Below the pieces are notes generated by a model. That model saw nothing but the letters and a program-made list of their open reading frames with translations. It searched no databases and was not told the origin of the DNA. A stretch of 64,000 nucleotides of DNA from Flavobacterium sp. I-STPP5a (lineage in GTDB: Bacteria; Bacteroidota; Bacteroidia; Flavobacteriales; Flavobacteriaceae), in contig NZ_VHLM01000013.1 of NCBI RefSeq assembly GCF_009764685.1, forward strand, positions 1 to 64,000, written 5' to 3'. Each line of letters opens with the position of its first letter. The stretch's first letter is position 1. Shown here in pieces: positions 25,131 to 33,469 of this stretch. Position numbers and translations under genes: made by a program.

Positions 25131-25309
25131 TTTTTTTATGACTAAAACCCATCCATTTGACCTAATTTAAACAAATAATCTTACATAAAACCTTCCTGTT
25201 TTACGAGACACAGCCGAAATACAGACACTAGTAAGCGATTTTTTGATCCAAAAAGACTTAACAAGGATTTCAAAAACTTTTTAAAAAATCAACTTCACGG
25301 TATTTTGAC

Positions 25310-25345
25310 ATCGTCTTGATGAACTTTTTACTTCGTCAAGACGAT
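25310..25345. repeat. 14-bp hairpin ATCGTCTTGATGAA
   Basis: Arms 25310-25323 and 25332-25345 pair with a single G-T wobble around an eight-base loop. A further copy of the arm core (CAAGACGAT) follows at about 25359-25367. Function unknown. Confidence 0.6.
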
Positions 25346-25403
25346 TCTTTTGTTGCAACAAGACGATTTGAACGTAATTTTGACACTATTGGGCATAAAA
25401 AAA

Positions 25404-25427
25404 CCTCGAATACTGGAATATTCGAGG
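25404..25427 (-). terminator. Terminator of the HU-like gene
   Basis: CCTCGAATA (25404-25412) and TATTCGAGG (25419-25427) pair around a six-base loop. On the minus strand a seven-T tract follows. Confidence 0.8.
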
Positions 25428-25461
25428 TCTTAAACTCAGTCTTTTACTACTGAACAGGGTT

Positions 25462-25845
25462 CTAGCCCACTTTTCTAAAAGATAAATCCTTTAGCATACT
25501 GCGCATTTTCTTGCCAGGACGGAAGAGCACGCGCGTTTTTTTGATGGCTGCTGTTGATACCTCATCAGCAACATCTTTACCTTCAGAGCTAATGCCTACT
25601 TGAAAGTTGCCTAAACGACCTAGCTTCACAATGCGACCTTGACCCAGTTCGCCAATGATGTTGTGTTCTAGCGAAGCGAGTACGGCATAACAATCAGAAG
25701 CTGTCAAGGTACTCTGATACGAAATCAACTCTGCTAGTCTTTCGAAATCAACATCGCCATCTGCAACTGCAGCAGCATAAAACTTTTCCGGAGCCACTAA
25801 GTCTCTCGGGTTCTTCCTTGGAAGAATTTTGTATTTAATAGCCAT
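25462..25845 (-). CDS. HU-family DNA-binding protein (long flavobacterial type)
   Basis: A 127-residue nucleoid-type protein beginning MAIKYKILPRKNPRDLVAPEKFYAAA. Its core resembles the HU/IHF fold, with a helical first half and a beta-arm region (VKLGRLGNFQVGI, then TRVLFRPGKKMRSMLKD). Members of this HU-like group with an N-terminal extension are frequent in Bacteroidota. I take the ATG at 25845 because homologues start with MAIKY; the frame is open further upstream to 25920, but a -7 box (25914-25921) would then overlap the coding sequence. It lies between the antiterminator gene and rfbB but has its own promoter and terminator. Confidence 0.85.
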   Translation of the reverse strand: MAIKYKILPRKNPRDLVAPEKFYAAAVADGDVDFERLAELISYQSTLTASDCYAVLASLEHNIIGELGQGRIVKLGRLGNFQVGISSEGKDVADEVSTAAIKKTRVLFRPGKKMRSMLKDLSFRKVG

Positions 25846-25913
25846 AATTTTTGGTATTAAATTAATAAATAAGTTTGTCTTAGTATACGTACTAAAGCAT
25901 CTAACTGACTTTA

Positions 25914-25945
25914 CAAACATAATATACTTTTACTGTAAGTAAAAG
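25914..25945 (-). promoter_or_regulatory. HU gene promoter with overlapping palindrome
   Basis: Minus-strand -7 box TATGTTTG (25914-25921). Five bases upstream lies the perfect palindrome CTTTTACT-GTA-AGTAAAAG (25927-25945), covering the region between -7 and -33. A repressor operator is one reading; no TTG at the expected distance is seen. Confidence 0.5.
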
Positions 25946-25949
25946 CCAA

Positions 25950-26399
25950 ACTTATTCACAATTGAGGCTTGTTTTTAACAACAAAAAGAAATGTGCAAAT
26001 ACACCCAACATACTTACATACAGCATATTAATTTTATTCGGAATTCGTTAAGCCCTGTTAAATATAGGTTTTTCCAAAAAGACAATCAAGAAACGCATTT
26101 AACACAGCATATTGGCATTACAAATTCCAGCAATAAAAACTAGAGCATTTTAAGTTACTTGTATCAAACGTATTCAAACACACTGAAAACCTACCACAGG
26201 AACTTAAGCGAAAGCCCCAGAACCAGAAATAGATTCAATTCACAAACTTGTTACATTCCCTTATCTTGTAAAAAAATAATGGATTTTGTGCTTTTTTGCA
26301 ACAGGATTTCTAGATGTCCCAAATGTCATTTATCAATCCCCATTTATAGCGTGTGTGATACATGTAAAATATTTCGTTCCGATATAGAATGGTTTGTTT
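25950..26399. other. Intergenic region without a supported gene
   Basis: A plus-strand frame at 26159-26431 contains two CxxC pairs (CPKC, CDTC), but it runs into the heptamer array, has no start context and matches no family I know. I do not call it a gene. Confidence 0.5.
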
Positions 26400-26503
26400 T
26401 CAGTACTCAGAAATTAGTCCTTAGTAGTTAGTCCTTAGTGCAGCGTGTTCATTTTCAGGTTTCTAGTTTCAGTTCACAGTTTACAGTTCACAGTTTACAA
26501 ATA
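26400..26503. repeat. Degenerate heptamer array
   Basis: AGTCCTT/AGTAGTT units followed by CAGTTCA/CAGTTTA units, period seven, leading into repeat copy R2. Confidence 0.65.
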
Positions 26504-26527
26504 GACCTGCTACAAAAATGAATTTGG

Positions 26528-26784
26528 AAAAACCGCCCTTAAATCAAAAGCATAAAAAAACAATGATAAAGCAAAACGGCAACAGTCCGCGAGATGAGGA
26601 CGAAGGACGAACGGCTTGGGCTGCGGAACGTCGTTTTGAGGTAGTTTTTAAGTTTTGAATTTTTAGGCTTGATCTTTTGTTTCTTTTGTATCAAGACAAA
26701 AGAAAAGAACAAACTCGAAAAATGAAATCGTCTGCTACAATAAAGAATATGTAGAGATTCTTCGTACCTCAGCATGACAGAATG
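26528..26784 (+). repeat. Intergenic repeat family, copy R2
   Basis: The clearest copy. In order: AAAACCGCCCTTAAAT; a GC-rich core where CAGTCCGCGAG can pair with CTCGGGCTG-type sequence; AGGCTTGATC; a 10-bp hairpin TTTCTTTTGT/ACAAAAGAAA (26680-26705) whose loop ATCAAG is complementary to CTTGAT at 26668-26673, allowing an H-type pseudoknot; and the tail GTAGAGATTCTTCGTACCTC then AGCATGACAG. A 78-codon minus-strand frame crosses it, recurs in R3 and R4, and is most likely a by-product of the repeat. Confidence 0.85.
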
Positions 26785-26791
26785 GAGAGAG

Positions 26792-26965
26792 TTGGCAGTG
26801 GTCAGTGGTCAGTGATCAGTAATTATTATTTAGTCCTTAGTCCTTAGTGCAGCGTGTTCAGTTTCAGGTTTCAAGTTTCAAGTTTCAGTTCAAAGTTTAC
26901 AGTTCAAAGTTTACAATTTACAATTGACATTTCACAGTATACGATTGACAGTTAGTAATTTAAAA
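26792..26965. repeat. Degenerate heptamer array
   Basis: Units of seven bases (GGTCAGT, AGTCCTT, then CAAGTTT, AAGTTTA, CAATTTA, CAATTGA) between copies R2 and R3. Confidence 0.75.
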
Positions 26966-27000
26966 TTTAAAAATAGAATTGCTATATAAACGAATTCAGG

Positions 27001-27256
27001 AAAATCGCCCTTAAATTAAAAACGTAAAAAAACAACGTAAAAACGGAGTGGCAGCAGTCCGCGAGATGAGGACGAAGGACGAACGGCTCGTGCTACGGAA
27101 CGTAGTTTTGAGGTCGTTTTTAAGTTTTGAATTTTTAGGCTTGATCTTTTGTTTCTTTTGCATCAAGGCAAAAGAAAAGAATAAACTCGAAAAATGAAAT
27201 CGTCTGCTACAATAAAGAATATGTAGAGATTCTTCGTACCTCAGCATGACAGAATG
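27001..27256 (+). repeat. Intergenic repeat family, copy R3
   Basis: Same layout as R2, 472 bp further right. The hairpin stem reads TTTCTTTTGC/GCAAAAGAAA (27152-27177): compared with R2 the closing T-A pair has become C-G on both sides, a compensatory change. The complementary CTTGAT (27140-27145) is kept. Confidence 0.85.
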
Positions 27257-27265
27257 GGGAGAATT

Positions 27266-27425
27266 GGCAGTGGTCAGTGATCAGTAATTATTATTTAGTC
27301 CTTAGTCCTTAGTGCAGTGTATTCAGTTTTAGGTTTCAAGTTTCAAGTTTCATTTCACAGTTTACAGTTCACAATTGACAGTTCACAGTTCACAGTATAT
27401 AGTTGACAGTTAATAATTGACAATT
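27266..27425. repeat. Degenerate heptamer array
   Basis: Period-seven units (AGTCCTT, CAAGTTT, CAGTTCA and similar) between copies R3 and R4, closely resembling the array at 26792-26965, so that array plus element form a tandem unit of about 420-470 bp. Confidence 0.75.
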
Positions 27426-27456
27426 TAAAAATAGAATTGCTACATAAACGAATTCG

Positions 27457-27678
27457 AAAAATCGCCCTTAAATTAAAAACGTAAAAAAACAACGTAAAAA
27501 CGGAGTGGCAGCAGTCCGCGAGATGAGGACGAAGGCCGAACGGCTCGTGCTGCGGAACGTAGTTTTGAGGTAGTTTTTAAGTTTTTAATTTTCAGGCTTA
27601 ATCTTTTGTTTCTTTTGTACCAAGACAAAAGAAAAGAACAAACATAAAGAGATACTTCGTACCTCAGCATGACAGAAT
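27457..27678 (+). repeat. Intergenic repeat family, copy R4
   Basis: Slightly shorter copy. The stem TTTCTTTTGT/ACAAAAGAAA is intact, but the loop is ACCAAG and the upstream partner CTTAAT, so the possible pseudoknot is broken here. The segment with AAATGAAATCGTCTGC before the tail is missing. Confidence 0.8.
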
Positions 27679-27742
27679 AAAAAATTGCATGTCAAATGTT
27701 ACAAGTGATTAGTCTTATGTTGTTGTCATTTAATTAACAAAG

Positions 27743-28219
27743 TTATTTCATCTCTACTTTAAGCACGCAACCCAGAGATTCTAAAACCAGCAAATAATGG
27801 TTTTGTTTGACTTCTTGAACAGTAGCCTCTTGGTCTATAAATGGCCCTGACTCTAAAACAACTTTATCTCCTTTTCTCCACGTGTCAATGACAACATCAA
27901 ATGTACCTGGGGCTGAAAGCCAGTTCTGAATGGTCTCTATCTCTTTGTCTTTGACAATTGCTGGTTTCCCTAACCAGAACAAGTAGCGCACAACACCTGG
28001 AACATCAAAAACAACATTACGCTCTTTCTCAATTAGATTGACAAAAATATAAGAATTAAATAAAGGAAGCTGTATCTTTTTTTTTCGATCAGACCATTGC
28101 GTAATTTTAGTAATTATAGGACAATACCCCAAAACACCCATTTCAGTCAAACGATCAGCTACTTTCTTTTCCGATTTTGGTTTGGTATACAATACATACC
28201 AATTTGTAGTTACATTCAT
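27743..28219 (-). CDS. UpxY-type transcription antiterminator (NusG-like)
   Basis: A 158-residue NusG paralogue. The NGN domain starts TNWYVLYTKPKSEKKVADRL (5-24) and includes LFNSYIFVNL and VPGVVRYLFWLGKPA. The C-terminal KOW region contains GDKVVLESGPFIDQEATVQEV. UpxY/LoaP/RfaH-like factors ride on RNA polymerase and let it read through long polysaccharide operons. Here it has its own promoter (28245-28273) and is separated from rfbB by 1.9 kb of repeats, the HU-like gene and that gene's terminator. Which operon it controls (dTDP-sugar/GT genes or others) is therefore an inference from neighbourhood. Confidence 0.88.
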   Translation of the reverse strand: MNVTTNWYVLYTKPKSEKKVADRLTEMGVLGYCPIITKITQWSDRKKKIQLPLFNSYIFVNLIEKERNVVFDVPGVVRYLFWLGKPAIVKDKEIETIQNWLSAPGTFDVVIDTWRKGDKVVLESGPFIDQEATVQEVKQNHYLLVLESLGCVLKVEMK

Positions 28220-28244
28220 ATTATTTATTGCAATCTATAATAGA

Positions 28245-28273
28245 CAAAGATACTACTCCAATTGCGATAACAA
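28245..28273 (-). promoter_or_regulatory. Promoter of the antiterminator gene
   Basis: Minus-strand TATCTTTG (28245-28252) and TTG (28271-28273), spacing 18; predicted leader about 20 bases. Confidence 0.65.
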
Positions 28274-28429
28274 AGCAAATGGGGTTGATTTTAAAATGAA
28301 TCTACTGTGTTTTCAACCCCTGATTATTCCTTTAGTTTTTAAACACATAACGATTTTTGACAGTAGAAATTTGGAATTGAAGGCACTAAGTATTTAAATC
28401 AATAGTAGTTTACATTCATAAGTATATGT

Positions 28430-28535
28430 GAAGTGATCAGTAAATAGTCATTAGTAGTAAGCCCTTAGACATTAGTGTTCAGCATTCTGATTTAAGCAAT
28501 TAGTAATTAGTAGTAGGTGTTCAGCAGTTAGGTGC
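28430..28535. repeat. Degenerate heptamer array
   Basis: AGTNNTT-like units (AGTCATT, AGTAGTA, AGTGTTC, AGTAATT), less regular than the others, preceding copy R5. Confidence 0.55.
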
Positions 28536-28556
28536 GAGTAATTAAACCATAGTTTA

Positions 28557-28776
28557 GAAAAACGGCTCGGCCTGCGGAACGACGCTTGGTGGTAGTTTTT
28601 GCGCTTTTTATTTTCAGGCTCGATCTTTTGTTTCTTTTGAAATGTCAATTCATAAACACCCATAAATTAATAACTCGTGTGTAATCAAGACAAAAGAAAA
28701 GAATAGCTCAAAAAAAACGAAATCGTCTGCTAAAATGAAGAAGATGTGGAGATGCTTCGTACCTCAGCAGGACAAA
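28557..28776 (+). repeat. Intergenic repeat family, copy R5 (long variant, left end missing)
   Basis: Starts inside the GC-rich core (AACGGCTCGGCCTGCGG) and carries the roughly 42-base insertion between the two stem arms that begins AAATGTCAATTC. The tail reads GGAGATGCTTCGTACCTC. Confidence 0.75.
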
Positions 28777-28880
28777 CTACATAATAGAAAGTGAAAAGTG
28801 AAAAGGTCGAAAGTAATTAGTAGTCAGTTTTCAGCATTTAGTCCAAAGTTTAAACAATAACTCCACTCGAAATCAATTCG

Positions 28881-29174
28881 AAAAAAACACCCTTAAATCA
28901 AAGGCATAAAAAACAATGATAAAGCAAAGTGGCAGCAGTCCGCGAGTTGAGGACGAAGGACGAACGGCTCGGGCTGCGGAACGGCGCTTGGCGGTAGTTT
29001 TTACGCTTTTGATTTTTAGGCTTGATCTTTTGTTTCTTTTGAAATGTCAATTCACGAACACCCATAAATTAATAACTCGTGATTAATCAAGACAAAAGAA
29101 AAGAATAAACTCGAAAAACGCAATCATCTACTAAAATGAAGAATATGTGTAGATGCTTCGTACCTCAGAGCAAC
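28881..29174 (+). repeat. Intergenic repeat family, copy R6 (long variant)
   Basis: Full-length long form. Between the stem arms lies an extra segment with its own hairpin (TCACGA and TCGTGA around ACACCCATAAATTAATAAC). The core AGTCCGCGAG, CTTGAT, TTTCTTTTG and CAAAAGAAA are all kept. It ends 80 bases before the manC terminator. Confidence 0.8.
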
Positions 29175-29254
29175 AAATGATCTCTATAACCAAGCAACCC
29201 GACAATCAAAACGAAAATTTAATCGCTTGATTATTCCGTAAAATACATCAAAAA

Positions 29255-29302
29255 AAAATGTACCGAAAACAACTTCTTAAAAAAGTCTTTTCGGCACATT
29301 TT
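29255..29302 (-). terminator. Terminator of the wza2-to-manC operon
   Basis: Arms 29255-29269 and 29288-29302 pair over 15 positions with one G-T wobble. On the minus strand a T-tract follows. It lies 16 bases after the manC stop codon and separates this operon from the repeat island. Confidence 0.85.
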
Positions 29303-29318
29303 GATAAAGAGAAAACGA

Positions 29319-30326
29319 TTATTCTAATAATATTGAATTGCTTTTTTCTAATTCTGTATAAATATTTTTTACTTCTTGTGAACTTTCTTTTTGCAGAATC
29401 AAATTTGCATTCTCCGTATGTACGAAAATAGCGTTCTTCAACCCCACAAATGCAGTGTATACATCAGTACCGATCACCATATTACCATTAGCATCTACAG
29501 ACTGTCCTTTTGAAACCAAATAATCATAAACCGATTCAAAAGACCCTAAATCAGACCATTTGAACTCAGACGAAACTACTTTAATCTTCTTACTGCGTTC
29601 CATTACCGCATAATCCACACTAATGGATGGGATTGTCATTGACAATTCATAATCCAATTGCCCTGCTTTATTAGCTTCCCAAACCTGCTTTGATTTTTCG
29701 TATACTTCTGCATTATACAATTTCAACTCTTCTAAAAATACCGCAGCTTTAAAACAGAACATACCACTGTTCCATAAAAAGTTACCATTCTTGATAAAAT
29801 CTTTAGCCGAAACTTTATTGGGTTTTTCTCTAAACGAAATTACATCGTCACCAGAGCGTTCTATATAACCATATCCGGTTTCAGGTTTAGTAGGAACAAT
29901 TCCAAATGTAACAATATATCCTTGCGATGCCTTTTCTATAGCTTCACTGATCGATTTTTCATAAGCAGCAGTTCCATCAATAATGTGATCTGAGGGTGTA
30001 ACGATTAAAATCGTATCTGGAGCTGAAGCAAATGCAGCAAAAGCAATTGCGGCAGCTGTATTTCTTGGTGTTGCTTCAATAATATCTATATAAGCAGTAC
30101 CCGATTTTTCTAAAACTTTTTTACTTAAATGACAATTATCTGTGTTACCAACGACCATCACGGTATCTGCCAAAGATCGATTGCGATCTACGGTCATTTC
30201 AAACAAAGACTTACCATCAAACAAATCCAAATATTGTTTGGGTTGGCTTTTACGTGATAACGGCCATAGCCTGCTTCCCACTCCTCCCGTAAGAATTACA
30301 TGTGTAATTGATCTTGCTTTTTCCAT
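29319..30326 (-). CDS. manC: Mannose-1-phosphate guanylyltransferase
   Basis: A 335-residue enzyme making GDP-mannose from GTP and mannose 1-phosphate. The signature TGGVGSRLWPLSRKSQPKQY (14-33), TPSDH, GYGYIERS, FREKPN and FLWNSGMFCF are intact. It is the short form without the fused phosphomannose isomerase domain. It probably feeds Gmd/Fcl for GDP-fucose and may supply mannose to the polymer. It is the last gene before the terminator of the wza2-wzc2 operon. Confidence 0.93.
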   Translation of the reverse strand: MEKARSITHVILTGGVGSRLWPLSRKSQPKQYLDLFDGKSLFEMTVDRNRSLADTVMVVGNTDNCHLSKKVLEKSGTAYIDIIEATPRNTAAAIAFAAFASAPDTILIVTPSDHIIDGTAAYEKSISEAIEKASQGYIVTFGIVPTKPETGYGYIERSGDDVISFREKPNKVSAKDFIKNGNFLWNSGMFCFKAAVFLEELKLYNAEVYEKSKQVWEANKAGQLDYELSMTIPSISVDYAVMERSKKIKVVSSEFKWSDLGSFESVYDYLVSKGQSVDANGNMVIGTDVYTAFVGLKNAIFVHTENANLILQKESSQEVKNIYTELEKSNSILLE

Positions 30327-30438
30327 AATTAAGCTATATTTAATGTATATTCTTTATTCATTTATTTTTTAAATCTAGAAACAGGATTAAAAATCTTTAA
30401 TCACAACTCTATAATAGATTTTTAAAGTCCATCTGCTT

Positions 30439-31722
30439 TCACAGTCGTCCATCCGCTCGTTCTCCTAAAATGCCTTTCACATCATAAAGCAAACTTTTTT
30501 CACATTGTAAAGCAGAAAAATCTAAATCTACAAAAACTGTATGTGCCACGCCCAAAACAACAGCATCAAAACGTTCTACTGGTAATGTAGTTGATGTGGT
30601 TAAATTGTACTCTCTAGCTACCTCAACTGGATTTGCCCAAGGATCACAAATCGTGATTTGAATGCCATAATCAGCTAAAGCCTTTATAACATCTACTATT
30701 TTGGTATTGCGCACATCAGGACAATTCTCTTTAAAAGTGATGCCCAACATTAACAATCGAGCGCCATTGACAATGACTCCTTTTTTAATCATGAGCTTCA
30801 CTACCTGCGACGCTACATAATCACCCATACTGTCATTCAAACGTCGTCCTGCCAAAATGATTTCGGGATGATAACCAAACTCTTGTGCGCGTTGTGCCAA
30901 ATAATACGGATCAACCCCTATACAATGACCGCCAACCAATCCTGGTTTGAAAGGTAGAAAATTCCATTTGGTACCAGCTGCTTCTAGCACCGCTTGGGTA
31001 TCTATTTGCATCAAATTGAAAATTTTGGCCAACTCATTTACAAATGCAATGTTGATGTCCCGCTGGGAATTCTCTATTACTTTTGCCGCCTCGGCCACTT
31101 TTATCGATGGGGCCAAATGTGTGCCAGCAGTAATGACCGATTGATACAATTTATTTACTTTTTGACCAATGGCAGGAGTAGAACCTGAGGTCACTTTTAA
31201 AATTTTTTCAACCGTATGTTCTTTGTCGCCTGGATTAATTCGTTCTGGGGAATACCCTGCAAAAAAGTCCACATTGAATTTCAATCCAGACTTTTTTTCC
31301 AATACAGGAACACATTCCTCCTCGGTTACACCGGGATATACGGTTGATTCATAAATGACAATATCTCCTTTTTTTAAAACCGAACCTACCGTTTCGCTGG
31401 ACTTAAACAAAGGCGTTAAATCAGGTCGGTTGTTTTTATCAACTGGAGTTGGCACGGTAATGACAAAATAATTACAATCGGCTATAGCTGCTATATCCGC
31501 TGTGCAATACAGTCCGTTTTCATCACTTGGTGCGGTCCGCAAAACCTGTTGCAAGGTTGCGTCGTCTATTTCTAAAGTACTATCAGTGCCCGCAGACAGA
31601 CTTGCTATACGTGACTGATTGATATCAAAACCTACAACAGAATACTGGGTAGCAAACAATCTTGCCAAAGGAAGACCGACATACCCCAAACCAATTACTG
31701 CTATTTTTATATGTTCACTCAA
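30439..31722 (-). CDS. UDP-N-acetyl-hexosamine 6-dehydrogenase (WbpO/TviB-like)
   Basis: A 427-residue NAD-dependent nucleotide-sugar dehydrogenase that oxidises C6 twice to a uronic acid. Rossmann motif VIGLGYVGLPLA (9-20), FAGYSPERINPGDKEHT, and the catalytic cysteine in GGHCIGVDPYYLAQ (about 262-275). The VGLPLA and NPGD signatures are those of the UDP-GalNAc/ManNAc dehydrogenase branch rather than UDP-glucose dehydrogenase. With the WbpP-like epimerase at 33470 it forms the UDP-GlcNAc, UDP-GalNAc, UDP-GalNAcA route. Confidence 0.88.
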   Translation of the reverse strand: MSEHIKIAVIGLGYVGLPLARLFATQYSVVGFDINQSRIASLSAGTDSTLEIDDATLQQVLRTAPSDENGLYCTADIAAIADCNYFVITVPTPVDKNNRPDLTPLFKSSETVGSVLKKGDIVIYESTVYPGVTEEECVPVLEKKSGLKFNVDFFAGYSPERINPGDKEHTVEKILKVTSGSTPAIGQKVNKLYQSVITAGTHLAPSIKVAEAAKVIENSQRDINIAFVNELAKIFNLMQIDTQAVLEAAGTKWNFLPFKPGLVGGHCIGVDPYYLAQRAQEFGYHPEIILAGRRLNDSMGDYVASQVVKLMIKKGVIVNGARLLMLGITFKENCPDVRNTKIVDVIKALADYGIQITICDPWANPVEVAREYNLTTSTTLPVERFDAVVLGVAHTVFVDLDFSALQCEKSLLYDVKGILGERADGRL

Positions 31723-31998
31723 CTTATTCTTAACTATTGATTATTTAAAAGTACGCCTTTAAGCGTTGCCGTTGTCGGCTATATGTTTCTAAGGTTGCGC
31801 TTTTCCAGCATTCATTACCGTATCCTTTAATAAAAAGCTCAAATAGCCGTTCCCTTTATTTTACTTTCGAAGAAAAGCCTTAAAAACTATTTTAAAATTG
31901 TTTCTTAGTACACAAATGTAGCTAAAACAGGCTCTATTTCTAATACCGTTCAACGATGCTTTAGGATGCTTGGTGTTTACAAAAGAACAAACAACCGT
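31723..31998. other. Intergenic spacer
   Basis: 276 bases between two dehydrogenase genes. No frame, terminator or promoter box is evident. Confidence 0.5.
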
Positions 31999-33390
31999 CT
32001 AGGAGCCGATTCCTTGGTATACAAATCCAATGGCACGAAGTTGCGCTGCATCCAACACATTTCGTCCATCAAAAATAAAAGCTGGTTTTTGCATCCGGTC
32101 AAATATTTTTTGCCAGTCATAATTTGCAAATTCATCCCACTCGGTGAGAATGGCTACCGCATGGGCATTTGCACAAGCTTCATAAGGATTTGAAAAAGTA
32201 GTTACACTCGCACTGTTTTGCTCTGGACTGCGTGTTTCTAGATAATTAAGATCCTCTACTATTTTCTTTGAAGACACTTTTGGATCGTATACTGCAATTC
32301 TTGCATGCTCATTGATCAAATCATCGGCCACAAATATCGCTGCCGATTCTCGGGTATCATTCGTATCCTTCTTGAAAGCCCAACCCAAAAAAGTAATTTT
32401 TTTATCCGAAACCGTATTGTACAATGTTTGTACAATACCATTTGAAAAGCGTCTTTTTTGATGATCGTTCATAATAATTACTTGCTCCCAATAATCGGCT
32501 ACTTCATGCAAGCCGTATGATTTAGCAATGTATACTAAATTCAAAATATCTTTTTGGAAACAAGACCCTCCAAATCCTACCGAAGCTTTCAAAAATTTAG
32601 GTCCAATTCTACTATCCATCCCAATTGCCTTAGCCACTTCATTAATATCAGCACCTGTTTTTTCACAAAGTTCAGACATGGCATTAACAGATGAAATTCG
32701 CTGTGCCAAAAAAGCATTGGCAGTAAGCTTAGACAGCTCAGAAGACCATACATTTGTAGTTAATATTTTATCGGCAGGAACCCAATTAGCGTAGACTTCA
32801 ACCAATGCATCTATTGCTTTCTTACCTTCGGGAGTAGTGTCGCCTCCAATTAAGATGCGGTCTGGCTGCAATAAATCAGTCACGGCCGTACCTTCAGCCA
32901 AAAATTCAGGGTTCGAAAGAATTTGAAATTGAACACCGTTTCCGGTATGATCTAAAATACTTTTGATTGCTTCTGCTGTTCGAACAGGCAGCGTTGACTT
33001 TTCGACTACAATCTTGTTGTCTTTGGCTACCCGTGCAATTTGGCGCGCACACAACTCAATGTATTTCAAATCAGCAGCCATACCCTTCCCTTTTCCATAG
33101 GTTTTTGTTGGCGTGTTTACAGAGATGAATATGATTTGCGCTTCATCAATAGCTTGATCCACTGCTGTAGAAAAGAATAAATTTCTACCTCGAGCGTTGG
33201 CTACTATGGCACTCAAACCAGGTTCGTAAATAGGTATATTATCGACATTCGGGTCGTTCCAAGCAGCAATTCGCTCTTCATTCAAATCAACAACAGTTAC
33301 TTGTATATGGGGACATTTTTGTGCAATCACAGCCATGGTAGGACCACCTACATACCCTGCTCCAATGCAACAAATTTTTGTAATTTCCAT
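31999..33390 (-). CDS. ugd: UDP-glucose 6-dehydrogenase
   Basis: A 463-residue enzyme forming UDP-glucuronic acid. The Rossmann motif [17 protein letters not shown] (7-23), the insert [22 protein letters not shown], and catalytic Cys in [17 protein letters not shown] (about 271-287) match the longer, eukaryote-like UGDH form common in Bacteroidota. It supplies a glucuronate residue for the polymer, though no transferase can be matched to it from sequence alone. Confidence 0.93.
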   Translation of the reverse strand: MEITKICCIGAGYVGGPTMAVIAQKCPHIQVTVVDLNEERIAAWNDPNVDNIPIYEPGLSAIVANARGRNLFFSTAVDQAIDEAQIIFISVNTPTKTYGKGKGMAADLKYIELCARQIARVAKDNKIVVEKSTLPVRTAEAIKSILDHTGNGVQFQILSNPEFLAEGTAVTDLLQPDRILIGGDTTPEGKKAIDALVEVYANWVPADKILTTNVWSSELSKLTANAFLAQRISSVNAMSELCEKTGADINEVAKAIGMDSRIGPKFLKASVGFGGSCFQKDILNLVYIAKSYGLHEVADYWEQVIIMNDHQKRRFSNGIVQTLYNTVSDKKITFLGWAFKKDTNDTRESAAIFVADDLINEHARIAVYDPKVSSKKIVEDLNYLETRSPEQNSASVTTFSNPYEACANAHAVAILTEWDEFANYDWQKIFDRMQKPAFIFDGRNVLDAAQLRAIGFVYQGIGS

Positions 33391-33469
33391 TCTTTATCTA
33401 TTAAGCGCTTATTTTTTATTTATATTTTATCTCAAAGCTTTGAGAAAATTTCATACTGATTACTGCATC

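Noticed and set aside
26159..26431. Plus-strand frame with CPKC and CDTC, resembling a zinc ribbon
   Set aside because: Runs into the heptamer array, lacks a promoter or family context, and composition resembles the flanking non-coding DNA.
26539..26775. Minus-strand open frames of about 65-78 codons starting MLRYEESLH, at three places (26539-26775, 27011-27247, 27473-27670)
   Set aside because: They lie exactly on repeat copies R2-R4, use the repeat tail as their start, and R1, R5 and R6 do not keep the frame. Better explained as by-products of a non-coding repeat.
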